Shown: positions 16,670-26,203 of the stretch, piece after piece | How the letters are laid out: every line of letters starts with the position of its first letter | Position numbering within the stretch: position 1 is the first letter of the stretch | NCBI RefSeq assembly: GCF_029589495.1 | Contig: NZ_JAAIVF010000002.1 | Span: forward strand, 728,353 to 791,325 | Direction: 5' to 3' | DNA length: 62,973 nt | Source: Speluncibacter jeojiensis | Lineage (GTDB): Bacteria; Actinomycetota; Actinomycetes; Mycobacteriales; Mycobacteriaceae | Notes under the pieces: model-generated | Databases searched by the model: none | The model's input: the letters and a program-made list of their open reading frames with translations, nothing else | Told to the model about the DNA's origin: nothing | Made by a program: the position numbers and the translations under genes

Positions 16670-17290
16670 GTGACCACGCCGCTGACGCCCCCGGACACCA
16701 CCCGGGGGCGCCGGGGCGGGCTGCGCGAGCAGCACAAAGCCCGCACCCGCGCCGCGATCCGTGCAGCCGCGATGGAATTGTTCGCGCAGCAGGGCTACGC
16801 GGGCACGACCGTCGAGGAGATCGCGGCGCGGGCGGAGGTCTCGCACACCACCTTCTTCCGCTACTTCCAGTCGAAGGAACAGGTCGTCATCGCCGACGAC
16901 CTGGACGACCAGCGCACCGCGGCCCTGGCCGCGATCCCACCCGGGCTCGGTCACTTCGACCTGATCCGGCACCTGATCACCACGCACTACCGGATCGCGG
17001 TCGCCGACGAATGGGCCAGCAGCACCCGACGTCAGCAGCTGATCCACGACGAGCCGCTGCTGCGCACCGCCTACCAACTCGAATCCGACCGGGCCATCTC
17101 GGCCATCACCGATTTCTTCGCCGCCTACACCGGGCTGCGCGTGGACGACCTGCGGCTGCGGGTGTTCATCGCCGCGGTCAGCGGCGTCGTGTTCCACATC
17201 GCCGACACCATCGTCGACCCGACCGACGAGCGGAACCTGAGCACGCTGCTCGAGGCCGTCGACCTGTTGGAAAGCGGACTGCCGCTGTAG
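16670..17290 (+). CDS. TetR-family regulator of the MMPL gene
   Basis: 206 aa. An AGGAGG at 16657-16662 sits 7 nt before the GTG at 16670, deciding the start over the GTG at 16664. HTH in residues about 27-72 (EIAARAEVSHTTFFRYFQSKEQVV). It lies 32 nt after the transporter stop and is probably co-transcribed with it, a common arrangement for an exporter and its repressor. The C-terminal ligand domain gives no clue to the ligand. Confidence 0.88.
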   Translation: MTTPLTPPDTTRGRRGGLREQHKARTRAAIRAAAMELFAQQGYAGTTVEEIAARAEVSHTTFFRYFQSKEQVVIADDLDDQRTAALAAIPPGLGHFDLIRHLITTHYRIAVADEWASSTRRQQLIHDEPLLRTAYQLESDRAISAITDFFAAYTGLRVDDLRLRVFIAAVSGVVFHIADTIVDPTDERNLSTLLEAVDLLESGLPL

Positions 17291-17316
17291 ACCGGCAGCG
17301 CTGTGGGCGGGCTGCG

Positions 17317-17553
17317 TCAGCCCTGCTCCGACCGCACCCTCGCGGCGACACCGCCGATCTCGACCACGTCGCCGTCGAGCAGCTGCCGTCCCCGCCGCGC
17401 CTCCACCTCACCGTTGACGCTGACCTCACCGTCCGCGATCACGCCCTTCGCCTCGGCGCCGGAATCGATCAGGTTCGCCAGTTTCAGGAATTGACCGAGC
17501 CGGATCGACTCGTCCCTGATCGGCACCTCGGGCACGGACCCCTCTGCACTCAT
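17317..17553 (-). CDS. S4-domain RNA-binding protein (YaaA/YbcJ-like)
   Basis: 78 aa, essentially one S4 domain: IRLGQFLKLANLIDSGAEAK, VSVNGEVEARRGRQL and DGDVVEIGG are its three conserved parts. Such free-standing S4 proteins bind structured RNA, often ribosomal. It is convergent with the TetR gene (26 nt between stops) and divergent from lysX. A role in ribosome biology next to a fused lysyl-tRNA synthetase is only an association. Confidence 0.8.
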   Translation of the reverse strand: MSAEGSVPEVPIRDESIRLGQFLKLANLIDSGAEAKGVIADGEVSVNGEVEARRGRQLLDGDVVEIGGVAARVRSEQG

Positions 17554-17649
17554 CGGATCATCATCCCGCGCCCGTGCGTCGAGGGCTAACGGCCAGGTTC
17601 AGGTACTAACGTCAGGGTCGCCGATTCATCCCGTCTCGAGAGGACCCGT

Positions 17650-20600
17650 ATGCGCTCCAGCACGGAGTTGTCCGACTCCGTCCCCTCCACCGGGTCCGAT
17701 GGCGCCGGTACGGACGGTGCCGGGTCCGATGGTGCCGGGGCCGGCTCGCGCAAGGCGAAGCCGACGGTCGCGACACAGCGCACGCGGTGGTTCCACCAGG
17801 TGCCGCACATCGCCGGACTGGTGCTGGGCTTCTTTGCGATCCTCGCGTTCCTGTCCAGCCTCTCGCCGGTGTTCCGGCACGTGACCACGGTGCCCCGCGA
17901 GTACGTCGACCAGTACTACTTCGACGCGCCGGACACGAGCTTCGCGTGGGCATTCGTACTGGCCCTGCTCGCGGCGGCGATCGCTGCCCGCAAGCGGATC
18001 GCCTGGTGGCTGCTGTTCCTCTATCTGCTGCTGTTCGTGCTCGCCAACGTGTCCGACATCGTGATCGACCACGACAACGGCAATGCCGTGGGCGCGTTGA
18101 TCTTTCACCTCGTCGTCCTCGGCGTACTGATCGCGAGCTACCGCGAGTTCTACACGAAGGTCCGGCGCGGAGCTCTGCTCAAGGCACTCGGCACCCTCGT
18201 CGCCGGCATGGCCGTCGCCACCCTCATCGGCTGGGGACTGGTCGAGGCGTTCCCCGGCACCCTCCCCGCCGACGAGCGTCTCGAATGGGTGCTCAACCGG
18301 GTCGTGATCTTCGGCAACATCGACAAGGACGTGTTCTCCGGACACGTGCACGGGTTCGTCAACACCGTGCTCGGGTTCCTCGGCGCGCTGGCCCTGATCG
18401 CCGCCGCCATCGTGCTGTTCCGGTCGCAGCGTGCCAGCAACGCGCTCACCGGCAACGACGAGTCCGCCATCCGCGGCCTGCTCGAGCGCTACAGCGGCGC
18501 GGACTCGCTCGGCTACTTCGCGACCCGGCGGGACAAGGCGGTCGTGTTCGCGCCCAGTGGCAAGGCAGCCATCACCTACCGCGTCGAGATCGGCGTGTGC
18601 CTGGCCAGCGGCGATCCGATCGGCGACGCCGAGGCGTGGCCGCACGCGGTCGAGGCGTGGCTGGCGTTGGCCTCGCAGTACGGCTGGGCGCCCGCGGTGA
18701 TGGGCGCGAGCAAGGCCGGGGCCGAGGTCTACGACCGGTTCGGGCTGACCGCGCTCGAACTCGGCGACGAGGCGATCCTGCACACCCGCGGGTTCAGCCT
18801 GGCCGGCCGCGAGATGCGCCCGGTCCGCCAGGCCGTCACCCGGGTGCAGCGGTCCGGGGTCACCGCCCGCATCCGGCGGCACCGCGACATCCCGGCCGAC
18901 GAGATGGAGCAGGTGGTCCGCCGGGCCGACGAGTGGCGCGACACCGAGACCGAGCGCGGATTCTCGATGGCACTGGGCCGGCTCGGCGACCCGTCCGACG
19001 GCGACTGCCTGCTCATCGAGGCGATCCAGGACGGCGGGGACGGCAACCGCGAGGTCGTCGGCATGCTCTCGCTGGTCCCGTTCGGCCGCACCGGCGTCTC
19101 GCTGGACGTGATGCGACGCAGCCCGTCGGCCCCCAACGGCGTCATCGAGTTCATGGTCACCGAGCTGGCCGGCACCTCGGAGCAGCACGGCATCACCCAG
19201 ATCTCGCTGAACTTCGCGATGTTCCGCTCGACCTTCGAGGAGGGCGCCCGCATCGGTGCCGGGCCGGTGCTGCGGTTCTGGCGGTCGGTGCTGCTCTTCT
19301 TCTCCCGGTGGTGGCAGCTCGAGACCTTGTACCGCTCGAATCTGAAGTACCGGCCCGAGTGGAAGCCGCGGTACCTGTGCTTCGCCGAGAACCGGATGCT
19401 GCCGCGGATCTCGATCGCGTCGGGGATCGCCGAGGGCTTCATCATGCTGCCCGGACGCCGGCGGGACATCCAGCAGCACACCGGATTGCACAGTGCGGTG
19501 CCCGAACGCCTCGCCGAGTCGGGGTTGCTTCACGCCGACGGCAGCGCGCCCGACCTCACCAGCCCGGAGGCCGCAGCCGGCGAGATCGCGGCGAGCCAGC
19601 CGACGATCCGCCGACCCGACCAGGTCAAGGTCCGGCTGAACAAGGCCCAGCGCATGGCGGCCGCCGGCATGGATCCGTACCCGGTCGCCTATCCGCCGAC
19701 GCACACGGTCGAGCAGGCGCGCAACGCCCCTCCGGGCACGACGGTCCGGGTCGCCGGCCGGCTGCTGCGCATCCGCGACCACGGTGGCGTGATCTTCGCG
19801 CTGCTGCGGGACTGGTCCGGCGACCTCCAGTTGCTCATCGACCGCTCGGTGGTCGGGGCGGTCGCGATGGACCGGTTCGGCTCACAGTTCGACCTGGGAG
19901 ACCTGATGCAGGTCAGCGGCTCGCTGGGCCGCAGCCGCAGCGGTGAGCTGTCGCTGCTGGTGCGCGACTGGAGGATGAACGGCAAGTGCCTGCACCCGCT
20001 GCCGGACAAGTACCGCGGCCTGACCGACCCGGAGGCCCGGGTCCGGCAGCGGTATGTGGACCTGGCGATCAGTGAGCAGACGCGCGCGGTCACGCGGTCA
20101 CGCAGCGCCGTGCTGCGGTCGCTGCGCGAGTCGCTGACCGCCCTCGGCTACCTCGAGGTGGAGACCCCCATCCTGCAGCAGGTGCACGGCGGCGCGAACG
20201 CACGCCCGTTCACCACCCACATCAACGCCTACGACCTGGACCTGTACCTGCGGATCGCGCCGGAGCTGTACCTCAAGCGCCTGTGCGTCGGCGGCATGGA
20301 GAAGGTCTTCGAGCTGGGCCGCACCTTCCGAAACGAGGGTGTCGACTTCAGCCACAATCCCGAATTCACGATTCTCGAGGCGTACGAGGCGCATTCGGAC
20401 TACGAACGCATGCGGGTGACCTGCCGTGAGCTGATCCAGAAGGCGGCGGTCGCCGCGAACGGCGCGTGCGTGGTGATGCGCCCGGGACCGGACGGCACGC
20501 TGACACCGGTGGACATCTCGGGCGAGTGGCCGGTCAAGACCGTGCACCGCGCGGTGTCCGAGGCGCTCGGCGAGGACATCGGCCCGGAGACCGGGCTGCG

Positions 20601-21066
20601 GGAACTGCGGCGATACGCGACCGCGGCCGGGGTGCCCTACCAGTCCACCTGGGATGCCGGCGCCGTGGTGCTCGAGATGTACGAGCGTCTCGTCGAGGAG
20701 CACACCCAGGCGCCCACGTTCTACAAGGACTTCCCGATCTCGGTCTCCCCGCTGACCCGGCCGCACCGCAGCGTGCCCGGGGTCGCCGAACGCTGGGACC
20801 TGGTCGCCTACGGCGTCGAACTCGGTACCGCCTACAGCGAGCTGACCGACCCGATCGACCAGCGGCGCAGGCTCACCGAGCAGTCGCTGCTGGCGGCCGG
20901 CGGCGACCCCGAGGCGATGGAACTGGACGAGGACTTCCTGCAGGCGCTGGAGCACGCGATGCCGCCGACCGGCGGTCTCGGCATGGGCGTCGACCGGGTG
21001 ATCATGCTGGTGACCGGCATGAGCATCCGCGAGACGCTGCCGTTCCCGCTGGCCAAGCCGAGGTAA
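17650..21066 (+). CDS. lysX: Bifunctional lysylphosphatidylglycerol synthetase/lysine--tRNA ligase LysX
   Basis: 1138 aa. N-terminal multi-helix membrane domain (about residues 45-265), lysyl transfer domain of the MprF/DUF2156 kind (about 265-600), then a full class II lysyl-tRNA synthetase: OB-fold region 680-790, motif 2 [15 protein letters not shown] near 892 and motif 3 [12 protein letters not shown] near 1110. The enzyme charges tRNA-Lys and moves lysine to phosphatidylglycerol, lowering envelope negative charge and giving resistance to cationic peptides. The first 35 residues hold a Gly/Ala/Asp repeat ([16 protein letters not shown]). This fusion is typical of mycolate-containing actinomycetes. 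Confidence 0.97.
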   Translation: MRSSTELSDSVPSTGSDGAGTDGAGSDGAGAGSRKAKPTVATQRTRWFHQVPHIAGLVLGFFAILAFLSSLSPVFRHVTTVPREYVDQYYFDAPDTSFAWAFVLALLAAAIAARKRIAWWLLFLYLLLFVLANVSDIVIDHDNGNAVGALIFHLVVLGVLIASYREFYTKVRRGALLKALGTLVAGMAVATLIGWGLVEAFPGTLPADERLEWVLNRVVIFGNIDKDVFSGHVHGFVNTVLGFLGALALIAAAIVLFRSQRASNALTGNDESAIRGLLERYSGADSLGYFATRRDKAVVFAPSGKAAITYRVEIGVCLASGDPIGDAEAWPHAVEAWLALASQYGWAPAVMGASKAGAEVYDRFGLTALELGDEAILHTRGFSLAGREMRPVRQAVTRVQRSGVTARIRRHRDIPADEMEQVVRRADEWRDTETERGFSMALGRLGDPSDGDCLLIEAIQDGGDGNREVVGMLSLVPFGRTGVSLDVMRRSPSAPNGVIEFMVTELAGTSEQHGITQISLNFAMFRSTFEEGARIGAGPVLRFWRSVLLFFSRWWQLETLYRSNLKYRPEWKPRYLCFAENRMLPRISIASGIAEGFIMLPGRRRDIQQHTGLHSAVPERLAESGLLHADGSAPDLTSPEAAAGEIAASQPTIRRPDQVKVRLNKAQRMAAAGMDPYPVAYPPTHTVEQARNAPPGTTVRVAGRLLRIRDHGGVIFALLRDWSGDLQLLIDRSVVGAVAMDRFGSQFDLGDLMQVSGSLGRSRSGELSLLVRDWRMNGKCLHPLPDKYRGLTDPEARVRQRYVDLAISEQTRAVTRSRSAVLRSLRESLTALGYLEVETPILQQVHGGANARPFTTHINAYDLDLYLRIAPELYLKRLCVGGMEKVFELGRTFRNEGVDFSHNPEFTILEAYEAHSDYERMRVTCRELIQKAAVAANGACVVMRPGPDGTLTPVDISGEWPVKTVHRAVSEALGEDIGPETGLRELRRYATAAGVPYQSTWDAGAVVLEMYERLVEEHTQAPTFYKDFPISVSPLTRPHRSVPGVAERWDLVAYGVELGTAYSELTDPIDQRRRLTEQSLLAAGGDPEAMELDEDFLQALEHAMPPTGGLGMGVDRVIMLVTGMSIRETLPFPLAKPR

Positions 21067-21122
21067 GCGGCCGCCGGGGGCGAAATGTCTGGTTCCACGT
21101 GAAACCGTGCGCGCCCGGCCAT

Positions 21123-21176
21123 CCCTCCGGTGGCACTGTGCATTCGGTGGCCAGTACGCCTCCGGTAGCACTGCGC
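21123..21176 (+). repeat. Imperfect 18-bp direct repeat upstream of the kinase gene
   Basis: CCTCCGGTGGCACTGTGC (21123-21140) recurs as CCTCCGGTAGCACTGCGC (21159-21176), two mismatches, 36 bp from start to start. It lies between lysX and the two-component operon and could be a regulator site or a minisatellite remnant. Confidence 0.5.
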
Positions 21177-21217
21177 GGTACGCGCCGGGACGGACGCCGC
21201 CGGCGGCCGGACCGGGA

Positions 21218-21223
21218 TACGGT
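21218..21223 (+). promoter_or_regulatory. -10 element of leaderless histidine kinase gene
   Basis: TACGGT with 6 nt to the ATG at 21230; this spacing chooses that ATG over in-frame starts up to 120 nt upstream. Confidence 0.5.
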
Positions 21224-21229
21224 GCAGAC

Positions 21230-22426
21230 ATGGTGGGTGACGGCCGGGTGCGCGCGGGCCAACGAGGCCACCTCGTGTCGGTCGACCTCACCGTGGTCGT
21301 GGTGCTGGTGGTGGTGCAGCTGGCAGGCAGCACCATGGCGGATCGCCATCAGCCACTGGCGCACACCCATCTGAACTGGCTCGGATACGCGCTGCTCGTG
21401 GCGGGACCGGTGGCGCTGTACTGGCGACGCCGGTACCCGATCGCGGTGCTGACGGCGGTCTTCGCGGTGACGGTGGCGTATCTGTTCGCCGGATTCCCCT
21501 ATGGGCCGGTGTTCCTCGCGCTGGTGGTCGCCTTCCTGACCGCGGCCTCCGCCGGGTCGCGGGCGGTGCCGTACTCGGTGCTGGCCCTGGGGTACGTGAT
21601 CGTCGTCTGGGCGGTCCCGGCGGCGCGTTCCCAGGAGCTGCCGTCGGCATCGATGGCGCTCGGCGTCGCGGCCTGGCTGCTGGTCCTCACCGCGGCCGCC
21701 GAGCTGATCCGGCAGCGCCGGACGGTGATCCGCACCAGGCGACTGCGCGCCCACGAACGGGCCCGGACCGCGGAAGAGGAGCGGCGGCGGCAGGCCACCG
21801 AGGAACGACTGGTCATCGCGCGGGAACTGCACGACGTGGTGGGCCACAGCCTCTCGCTGATCAACGTGCAGTCGGGGGTGGCGCTGGAGTTGTTCGATCG
21901 CGACACCGAGCAGGCCCGCCGCGCCCTGGCGGCGATCAAGGCCGCCAGCCGTGACGCGCTGGTCGAGGTGCACGACGTGCTCGACTCGATCCGCTCGGGC
22001 GAACTCGACGCGCCACGTACTCCCGTCCCGACAGCGCTGGAACCGGACGAGTTGGTCGCGCCGGCGCGGGCCGCAGGTGTCGAGGTGAGCGTGCGCGTGG
22101 TCGGCACGCCCCGCCCGCTGCCGAGCCGGGTGAACCTCGCGGCGGACCGGATCGTGCGGGAGGCGCTGACCAACGTGGCCCGGCATTCCGGCGGCGCCGC
22201 CACCGTGACCCTCACGTACGGCCCGGCGGAGCTGGCCGTCCAGGTCGACGACGCGGGCGGGTTCGTGGCGTCGCCGGACATGCGCGGCGGCAACGGGATC
22301 CCCGGCATGCGCGAACGCGCCCGGGCGCTCGGCGGCGACTGCACGGCCGCTCCCCTGCCCACCGGCGGCTTCCGCGTGCGCGCGACGCTGCCCGTCGGTG
22401 ATCGACGACCGGAGGACGACGCATGA
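21230..22426 (+). CDS. Sensor histidine kinase (HisKA_3/NarL type)
   Basis: 398 aa. Several membrane helices in residues about 15-165 without a large extracellular domain, then a coiled linker, the phosphoacceptor box LVIARELHDVVGHSLS (His near 203) and a HATPase_c domain (NLAADRIVREALTNVARHS, GGNGIPGMRERARALGG). It should phosphorylate the response regulator encoded next, whose ATG overlaps this stop (ATGA). The signal is probably sensed in or near the membrane. Confidence 0.92.
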   Translation: MVGDGRVRAGQRGHLVSVDLTVVVVLVVVQLAGSTMADRHQPLAHTHLNWLGYALLVAGPVALYWRRRYPIAVLTAVFAVTVAYLFAGFPYGPVFLALVVAFLTAASAGSRAVPYSVLALGYVIVVWAVPAARSQELPSASMALGVAAWLLVLTAAAELIRQRRTVIRTRRLRAHERARTAEEERRRQATEERLVIARELHDVVGHSLSLINVQSGVALELFDRDTEQARRALAAIKAASRDALVEVHDVLDSIRSGELDAPRTPVPTALEPDELVAPARAAGVEVSVRVVGTPRPLPSRVNLAADRIVREALTNVARHSGGAATVTLTYGPAELAVQVDDAGGFVASPDMRGGNGIPGMRERARALGGDCTAAPLPTGGFRVRATLPVGDRRPEDDA

Positions 22427-23091
22427 CCGTTCGAGTGGTGATCGCCGACGACCAGACCCTCGTGCGCGCCGGGTTCGCCGCCCTGCTCTCTGCGCAGGAC
22501 GACATCGAGGTCGTCGGCGAGGCGGTCGACGGCGCCGAGGCGGTCGCACTGTGTGGACGGCTGCTGCCGGACGTGGCGCTGATGGACATCCGCATGCCGG
22601 TCCTCGACGGGATCGAGGCCACCCGCCGCATCGCCGCCGACCCGCGCACTCAGTCCGTCAAGGTCGTGGTGCTCACGACCTTCGAGCTGGACGAGTACGT
22701 CTTCGAGGCGTTGCGGGCGGGCGCGATCGGCTTCCTGGTCAAGCACACCGAGCCCGCCGAGCTGGTCCGCGCCGTGCGGGTGGCGGCCGAGGGCGAGGCG
22801 CTGCTGTCGCCCGGGGTGACCCGGCGGCTGATCGCCGAGTTCGCGACCCGTACCCGGCCGGGACCGGACCGCGATGCGCTCGCCGTGCTCACCGAGCGTG
22901 AGCGCGAAGTGATGGGACTGGTTGCCGAGGGCCTGTCGAACGAGGAGATCGCCGAACGGCTGGTGCTCAGTCCCGCGACCGCGCGCACCCACGTGTCGCG
23001 CATCCTGCTCAAGCTCGGCGCCCGCGACCGCACCCAACTGGTGGTGCTCGCGTACGAATCCGGACTGGTCCGGCCGCGCTGGCAGGAGTGA
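22423..23091 (+). CDS. LuxR/NarL-type response regulator
   Basis: 222 aa. Receiver domain with phosphoacceptor Asp55 (VALMDIRMP), Asp9/Asp10 acidic pair and Lys in LVKHT, then a LuxR HTH (LTEREREVMGLVAEGLSNEEIAERL, here longer in the protein). It partners the kinase upstream. Its targets may include the genes just downstream, but no site can be assigned. Confidence 0.93.
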   Translation: MTVRVVIADDQTLVRAGFAALLSAQDDIEVVGEAVDGAEAVALCGRLLPDVALMDIRMPVLDGIEATRRIAADPRTQSVKVVVLTTFELDEYVFEALRAGAIGFLVKHTEPAELVRAVRVAAEGEALLSPGVTRRLIAEFATRTRPGPDRDALAVLTEREREVMGLVAEGLSNEEIAERLVLSPATARTHVSRILLKLGARDRTQLVVLAYESGLVRPRWQE

Positions 23092-23187
23092 CCTGGCACG
23101 AGCGTCGAATCCCGGAGACGCCCGGCGGCACCGTGTGTCGCGGCGCGCCCAACATGCGAACTCTGCGCACAGTTCACAGAGTTCGAA

Positions 23188-23274
23188 GTGTTGGAACTGT
23201 GGGCAGTGTTGGAACTGTGGGCAGTGTTGGAACTGTGGGCAGTGTTGGAACTGTGGGCAGTGTTGGAACTGTGG
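23188..23274. repeat. 18-bp tandem repeat, nearly five copies
   Basis: The unit GTGTTGGAACTGTGGGCA starts at 23188, 23206, 23224, 23242 and 23260; the fifth copy breaks off after GTGTTGGAACTGTGG (23274). Copies are identical. Each contains GAACTGT, and an inverted ACAGTTC lies just upstream at 23169-23175. The array sits between the response regulator and the Phd-SRPBCC gene. It may be a variable-number minisatellite or an iteron-like operator. Confidence 0.95.
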
Positions 23275-23350
23275 TGAACGGACGACATGTCGTACCCCGG
23301 TGGCAGCATCCCGGCACCCAAGGAGAATCGCATCACGACGGGGGAACATC

Positions 23351-23968
23351 ATGACCGACCGATCAGTCCCACTCACCCGGGCTCGCGACCAATTGACCGA
23401 GCTGGTGGCACGAGTCCGGTTCGGGGGCGAGCGCATCATCTTGACCCACTACGGCAAGCCGGCGGCGGTTCTGCTGTCGCCAGAGGCCGCCTCGCAGAGC
23501 GGGAACGCCGGACGTGCGGCGGACGTGATCATCCAGGAGGTCCGGTTGCCCGCGCATGCCGAGCAGGTCTGGGAAGCCCTGACCGATCCTCGCGTGCGAC
23601 GCTGGTGGGCGCCGGTGATCCTGGACCCGGTGGTAGACGGCGAGTTCAACTACCTCTGGCTCGAAGACGGTCCGGTGGACGCCGATCTGGAGGGCAGGGA
23701 AGTCGAGGACAGCGAAAGCAGTTCCCGCGGCGAGGTGGTCGGAACGGTCCTCGAGGTGATCTCGCGGGAACTGCTGCGGTTCACCTGGACCGAGCGAAGT
23801 GGTCTGACAACCGAGGTCTGCATCACGCTGCGTGAGGTCGACGGGCACACCCGGGTGATCGTGCAGCATCAGGGCACGCGCGACCCCGCTCACGAACGGC
23901 TGTGGTCCCGATGGTCCGGGGACCTGGCGGAGCAGTTCGCGGCCGCACGGGTACGTCTCGGGACGTAA
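23351..23968 (+). CDS. Phd/YefM antitoxin domain fused to SRPBCC (AHSA1-like) domain
   Basis: 205 aa; GGGGAA 4 nt before the ATG supports this start. Residues 1-50 have the Phd/YefM pattern (VPLTRARDQLTELVARVRFG, then ERIILTHYGKPAAVLLSPE), normally the DNA-binding half of an antitoxin. Residues 55-205 form an SRPBCC ligand/lipid-binding fold (ADVIIQEVRLPAHAEQVWEA, VRRWWAP, HTRVIVQHQG). No toxin gene flanks it. The obvious inference is a one-component regulator whose DNA-binding module is an antitoxin domain and whose sensor is a hydrophobic-ligand pocket. The repeat array upstream could be its operator. The frame stays open upstream through the repeats, but without a good start there. Confidence 0.8.
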   Translation: MTDRSVPLTRARDQLTELVARVRFGGERIILTHYGKPAAVLLSPEAASQSGNAGRAADVIIQEVRLPAHAEQVWEALTDPRVRRWWAPVILDPVVDGEFNYLWLEDGPVDADLEGREVEDSESSSRGEVVGTVLEVISRELLRFTWTERSGLTTEVCITLREVDGHTRVIVQHQGTRDPAHERLWSRWSGDLAEQFAAARVRLGT

Positions 23969-24025
23969 CGCGAGTGCCGCCTCGCGGCCGATTCGGCGGT
24001 ACCCGTCGGGCGGCACGCTGAACCC

Positions 24026-24295
24026 ATGAACACACTCATCGCCGACCCGACCACCACCGCCCTGTTGGCGGACACCTGCTATCGCCACGGCTGGGGGCCC
24101 GGCCCGTGGTTCGTCATCTTCCCGATCCTGTTCTGGATCGCGGTCATCGCGTTCTTCGTGATGCTGCGCCGCCGCCGGCTCGGCTGCACCGGACGCGGCG
24201 GCGAATCGACCCTCGCCGACCTGTTCGCACGCGGCGAGATCACCGAGGAGCAGTACCGCACCCGTCGAGACGTGCTGCGGGAGAAGCGGAAGTAG
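24026..24295 (+). CDS. Small membrane protein with SHOCT domain
   Basis: 89 aa. One membrane helix (PWFVIFPILFWIAVIAFFVM, about residues 27-46), a basic stop-transfer stretch, and a C-terminal SHOCT motif (LADLFARGEITEEQYRTRRDVL). SHOCT domains are short helical hairpins thought to help oligomerisation. It is co-directional with the Phd-SRPBCC gene (57-nt gap) and convergent with the oxygenase gene 8 nt away. Function unknown. Confidence 0.75.
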   Translation: MNTLIADPTTTALLADTCYRHGWGPGPWFVIFPILFWIAVIAFFVMLRRRRLGCTGRGGESTLADLFARGEITEEQYRTRRDVLREKRK

Positions 24296-24303
24296 CAGCG
24301 GCT

Positions 24304-25500
24304 TCAGCCACCCACGCCGGTCATCGTCCGCATGAACGACGCCTGCTCGCGTCTGCCGCGCTCCGCTGCCCGGCCCCGCCCGCCGGGCAGCAGCGCGGCA
24401 GCCGAGCGGACCGCGTTGACCGGCGTCCGGATCAGCGGGTACCACGGCACCGTCAGCACCGGCAGTCCCAGCACGCGCATCGCGCGTGGGCCGAGGAACG
24501 CGCCGGTGATACCGAGATGCTGTGAACGCGCCAACCACCGGCGCAAACCGGGCAGCGTCCGGTAGTGCCACGACAGCGGATCCTCGACCATCGGCATCGC
24601 GAGTTGCCGCGTCGTCGCGTCCGGGGTCGAGAGCGCACACGAGGTGTGCAGCAGCACCCGGATCGCGTCCCGGAAGCTTGTCGGCAGGAACTCGTCCTGC
24701 ACGCCGATCAGCCACCCGACATAGCGGGTCAGGTGCGCGACCGCCTCGTACTCGTTCGGGCGGTTGACGATTCCCATGCCGACGCCGCCAACGGTCGGTG
24801 CGACGAGCGCCCCCACGAGGGTCGCGGCCATGTCGGTCTGGTTGATCGGCACGCCCCATGCGCTCGCGTCCCAGTCATCCATCGAGGCGATGTGCCGCCG
24901 GACCATCGCGTGGATGAGCCGCACCCGGACCGTCGAGCGATACCCGACCCCACCCGGCTCCAGTCCCCCGTCCGAGATCACGTCGATCGCCCACTGGGAC
25001 GTCTCCGCGAAACGCTTGTTGGAGCCTTTCTCCAGTGCACCCGTCCGCAGCAGCGTCTGATTGAAGCCGGCGAACATGTAGCCACCGAGCAGCGCGACGT
25101 CACGCGCGATGTACAGACCGTCGGCCCCACCGCTGCGCATCACCCGCGCCGCGGACCGCAGCCGGTCCCGGTCGACCCAGTCGGGGACGGTCTCGACCTC
25201 GGCGAAGAACGCGCGCAACGGTGCGTCACCCGGCCGCAGCTCACCGACGCTGTCGACGCCCTCGCGCAGCGCCTGCTCGAACATCGGCCGCGACCGCGAC
25301 ATCCCGACGGTGTGCATCCAGTCCACCAGCCGGTCCGCAGGCGCGTCCGCCACCAGCAGGCACTCGCCGAGACGCCGGAACTCCGCGGCGTCGGGCTCGC
25401 GCAGTCCGAGCGCGAGCGCGAAGAGCCGGATCGCCGGCGGCACCGGGCGCGGCCGCTGCGGGTGCCTCGTCGGCAGCGGCTGAGCCATCGCGGTGTCCAC
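24304..25500 (-). CDS. MpaB-type oxygenase (DUF2236)
   Basis: 398 aa from a GTG (25500) with GAGGT 5 nt upstream; an in-frame ATG at 25488 is the alternative. The protein matches the rubber-oxygenase-like/MpaB family (DUF2236), which includes haem-dependent latex-clearing protein; the region around RLIHAMVRRH and the preceding helices resembles the haem site of that family. Family members oxidise hydrophobic substrates, but most actinobacterial members are uncharacterised. It starts 8 nt after the stop of the upstream membrane protein gene, so the two are probably one transcript. Confidence 0.8.
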   Translation of the reverse strand: MDTAMAQPLPTRHPQRPRPVPPAIRLFALALGLREPDAAEFRRLGECLLVADAPADRLVDWMHTVGMSRSRPMFEQALREGVDSVGELRPGDAPLRAFFAEVETVPDWVDRDRLRSAARVMRSGGADGLYIARDVALLGGYMFAGFNQTLLRTGALEKGSNKRFAETSQWAIDVISDGGLEPGGVGYRSTVRVRLIHAMVRRHIASMDDWDASAWGVPINQTDMAATLVGALVAPTVGGVGMGIVNRPNEYEAVAHLTRYVGWLIGVQDEFLPTSFRDAIRVLLHTSCALSTPDATTRQLAMPMVEDPLSWHYRTLPGLRRWLARSQHLGITGAFLGPRAMRVLGLPVLTVPWYPLIRTPVNAVRSAAALLPGGRGRAAERGRREQASFMRTMTGVGG

Positions 25501-25508
25501 AGACGACC

Positions 25509-26066
25509 TCAGCGGTGCACCAACGGGACGTCGAGGGCCCAGACGGCCCGGTCGGCGATGTTCCCGTTCGGGAGACGCTCCGGCAGCCGCACCTCGACCC
25601 GGGCCAGCCGGCCACCGAGTGCGCCGTAGGCCGGGATGGTCACCGCGGTACGGCTGTTCGCGGTGTACACGGTCGTGTGGGTGGCGGCTCCCCGCGGGGC
25701 GGTGGGGTCGATGTACGTGGACTCGAGCACCCAGCTGTTGCCGGACACGTCGTTCGGCACCGACAACTGCACCGGATCCTGACGCACGTTCAGCACCGCG
25801 GGGGATCCACCCCGATCGCATCGCTGCCCCTGCTCGCAGTACCGCACCGGATGCACGGTCACGGCCGTCCCGTCCGAGTAGGCGGTCAGTGCGGGACGGG
25901 GGGTCGACACGTTCGCCGACACCAGCCACGCGCCGATACCGATCAGCACCGCCGCCACCGCCGCGACGATCACGAGCACGGTGAGGATGGTGCGGTCGGC
26001 GACGTTGCGCTGGATCGTGCCGGGCCCGTTCTCGCCGCGACCGAAGGCTTCCGAAAATCTGCTCAT
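25509..26066 (-). CDS. DUF2771-like membrane-anchored protein
   Basis: 185 aa from the ATG at 26066. One N-terminal membrane helix (TILTVLVIVAAVAAVLIGIG, about residues 26-45), then an outside domain with PRPALTAYSDGTAVTVHPVR, a cysteine pair (YCEQGQRC) and LSVPNDVSGNSW, the layout of mycobacterial DUF2771 proteins. Role unknown. It precedes the oxygenase gene on the same strand and is divergent from the histidine phosphatase gene. Confidence 0.65.
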   Translation of the reverse strand: MSRFSEAFGRGENGPGTIQRNVADRTILTVLVIVAAVAAVLIGIGAWLVSANVSTPRPALTAYSDGTAVTVHPVRYCEQGQRCDRGGSPAVLNVRQDPVQLSVPNDVSGNSWVLESTYIDPTAPRGAATHTTVYTANSRTAVTIPAYGALGGRLARVEVRLPERLPNGNIADRAVWALDVPLVHR

Positions 26067-26191
26067 CTGCGTGTCCTGTCCGCCAGCACCGAGAATCACC
26101 AGGATGCCCGGGCGGCAGAGGCTGTCGCCCCGGCATTTCGGATGCTAGCCGATCGAACGACCACCGGTGCCATAGTTGCGGTCCGCTGGTC

Positions 26192-26197
26192 TACGGT
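26192..26197 (+). promoter_or_regulatory. -10 element of leaderless phosphatase gene
   Basis: TACGGT with 6 nt to the GTG at 26204, the same arrangement as at 21218. Confidence 0.5.
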
Positions 26198-26203
26198 CGC
26201 TTC

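Noticed and set aside
23188-23274. CRISPR array
   Set aside because: Units are only 18 bp, directly adjacent with no spacers, and no cas genes are near.
22650-23336. Minus-strand ORF across the 18-bp repeat giving HSSNTA repeats
   Set aside because: It is antisense to the response regulator and is open only because the repeat has no stop; no start site or domain.
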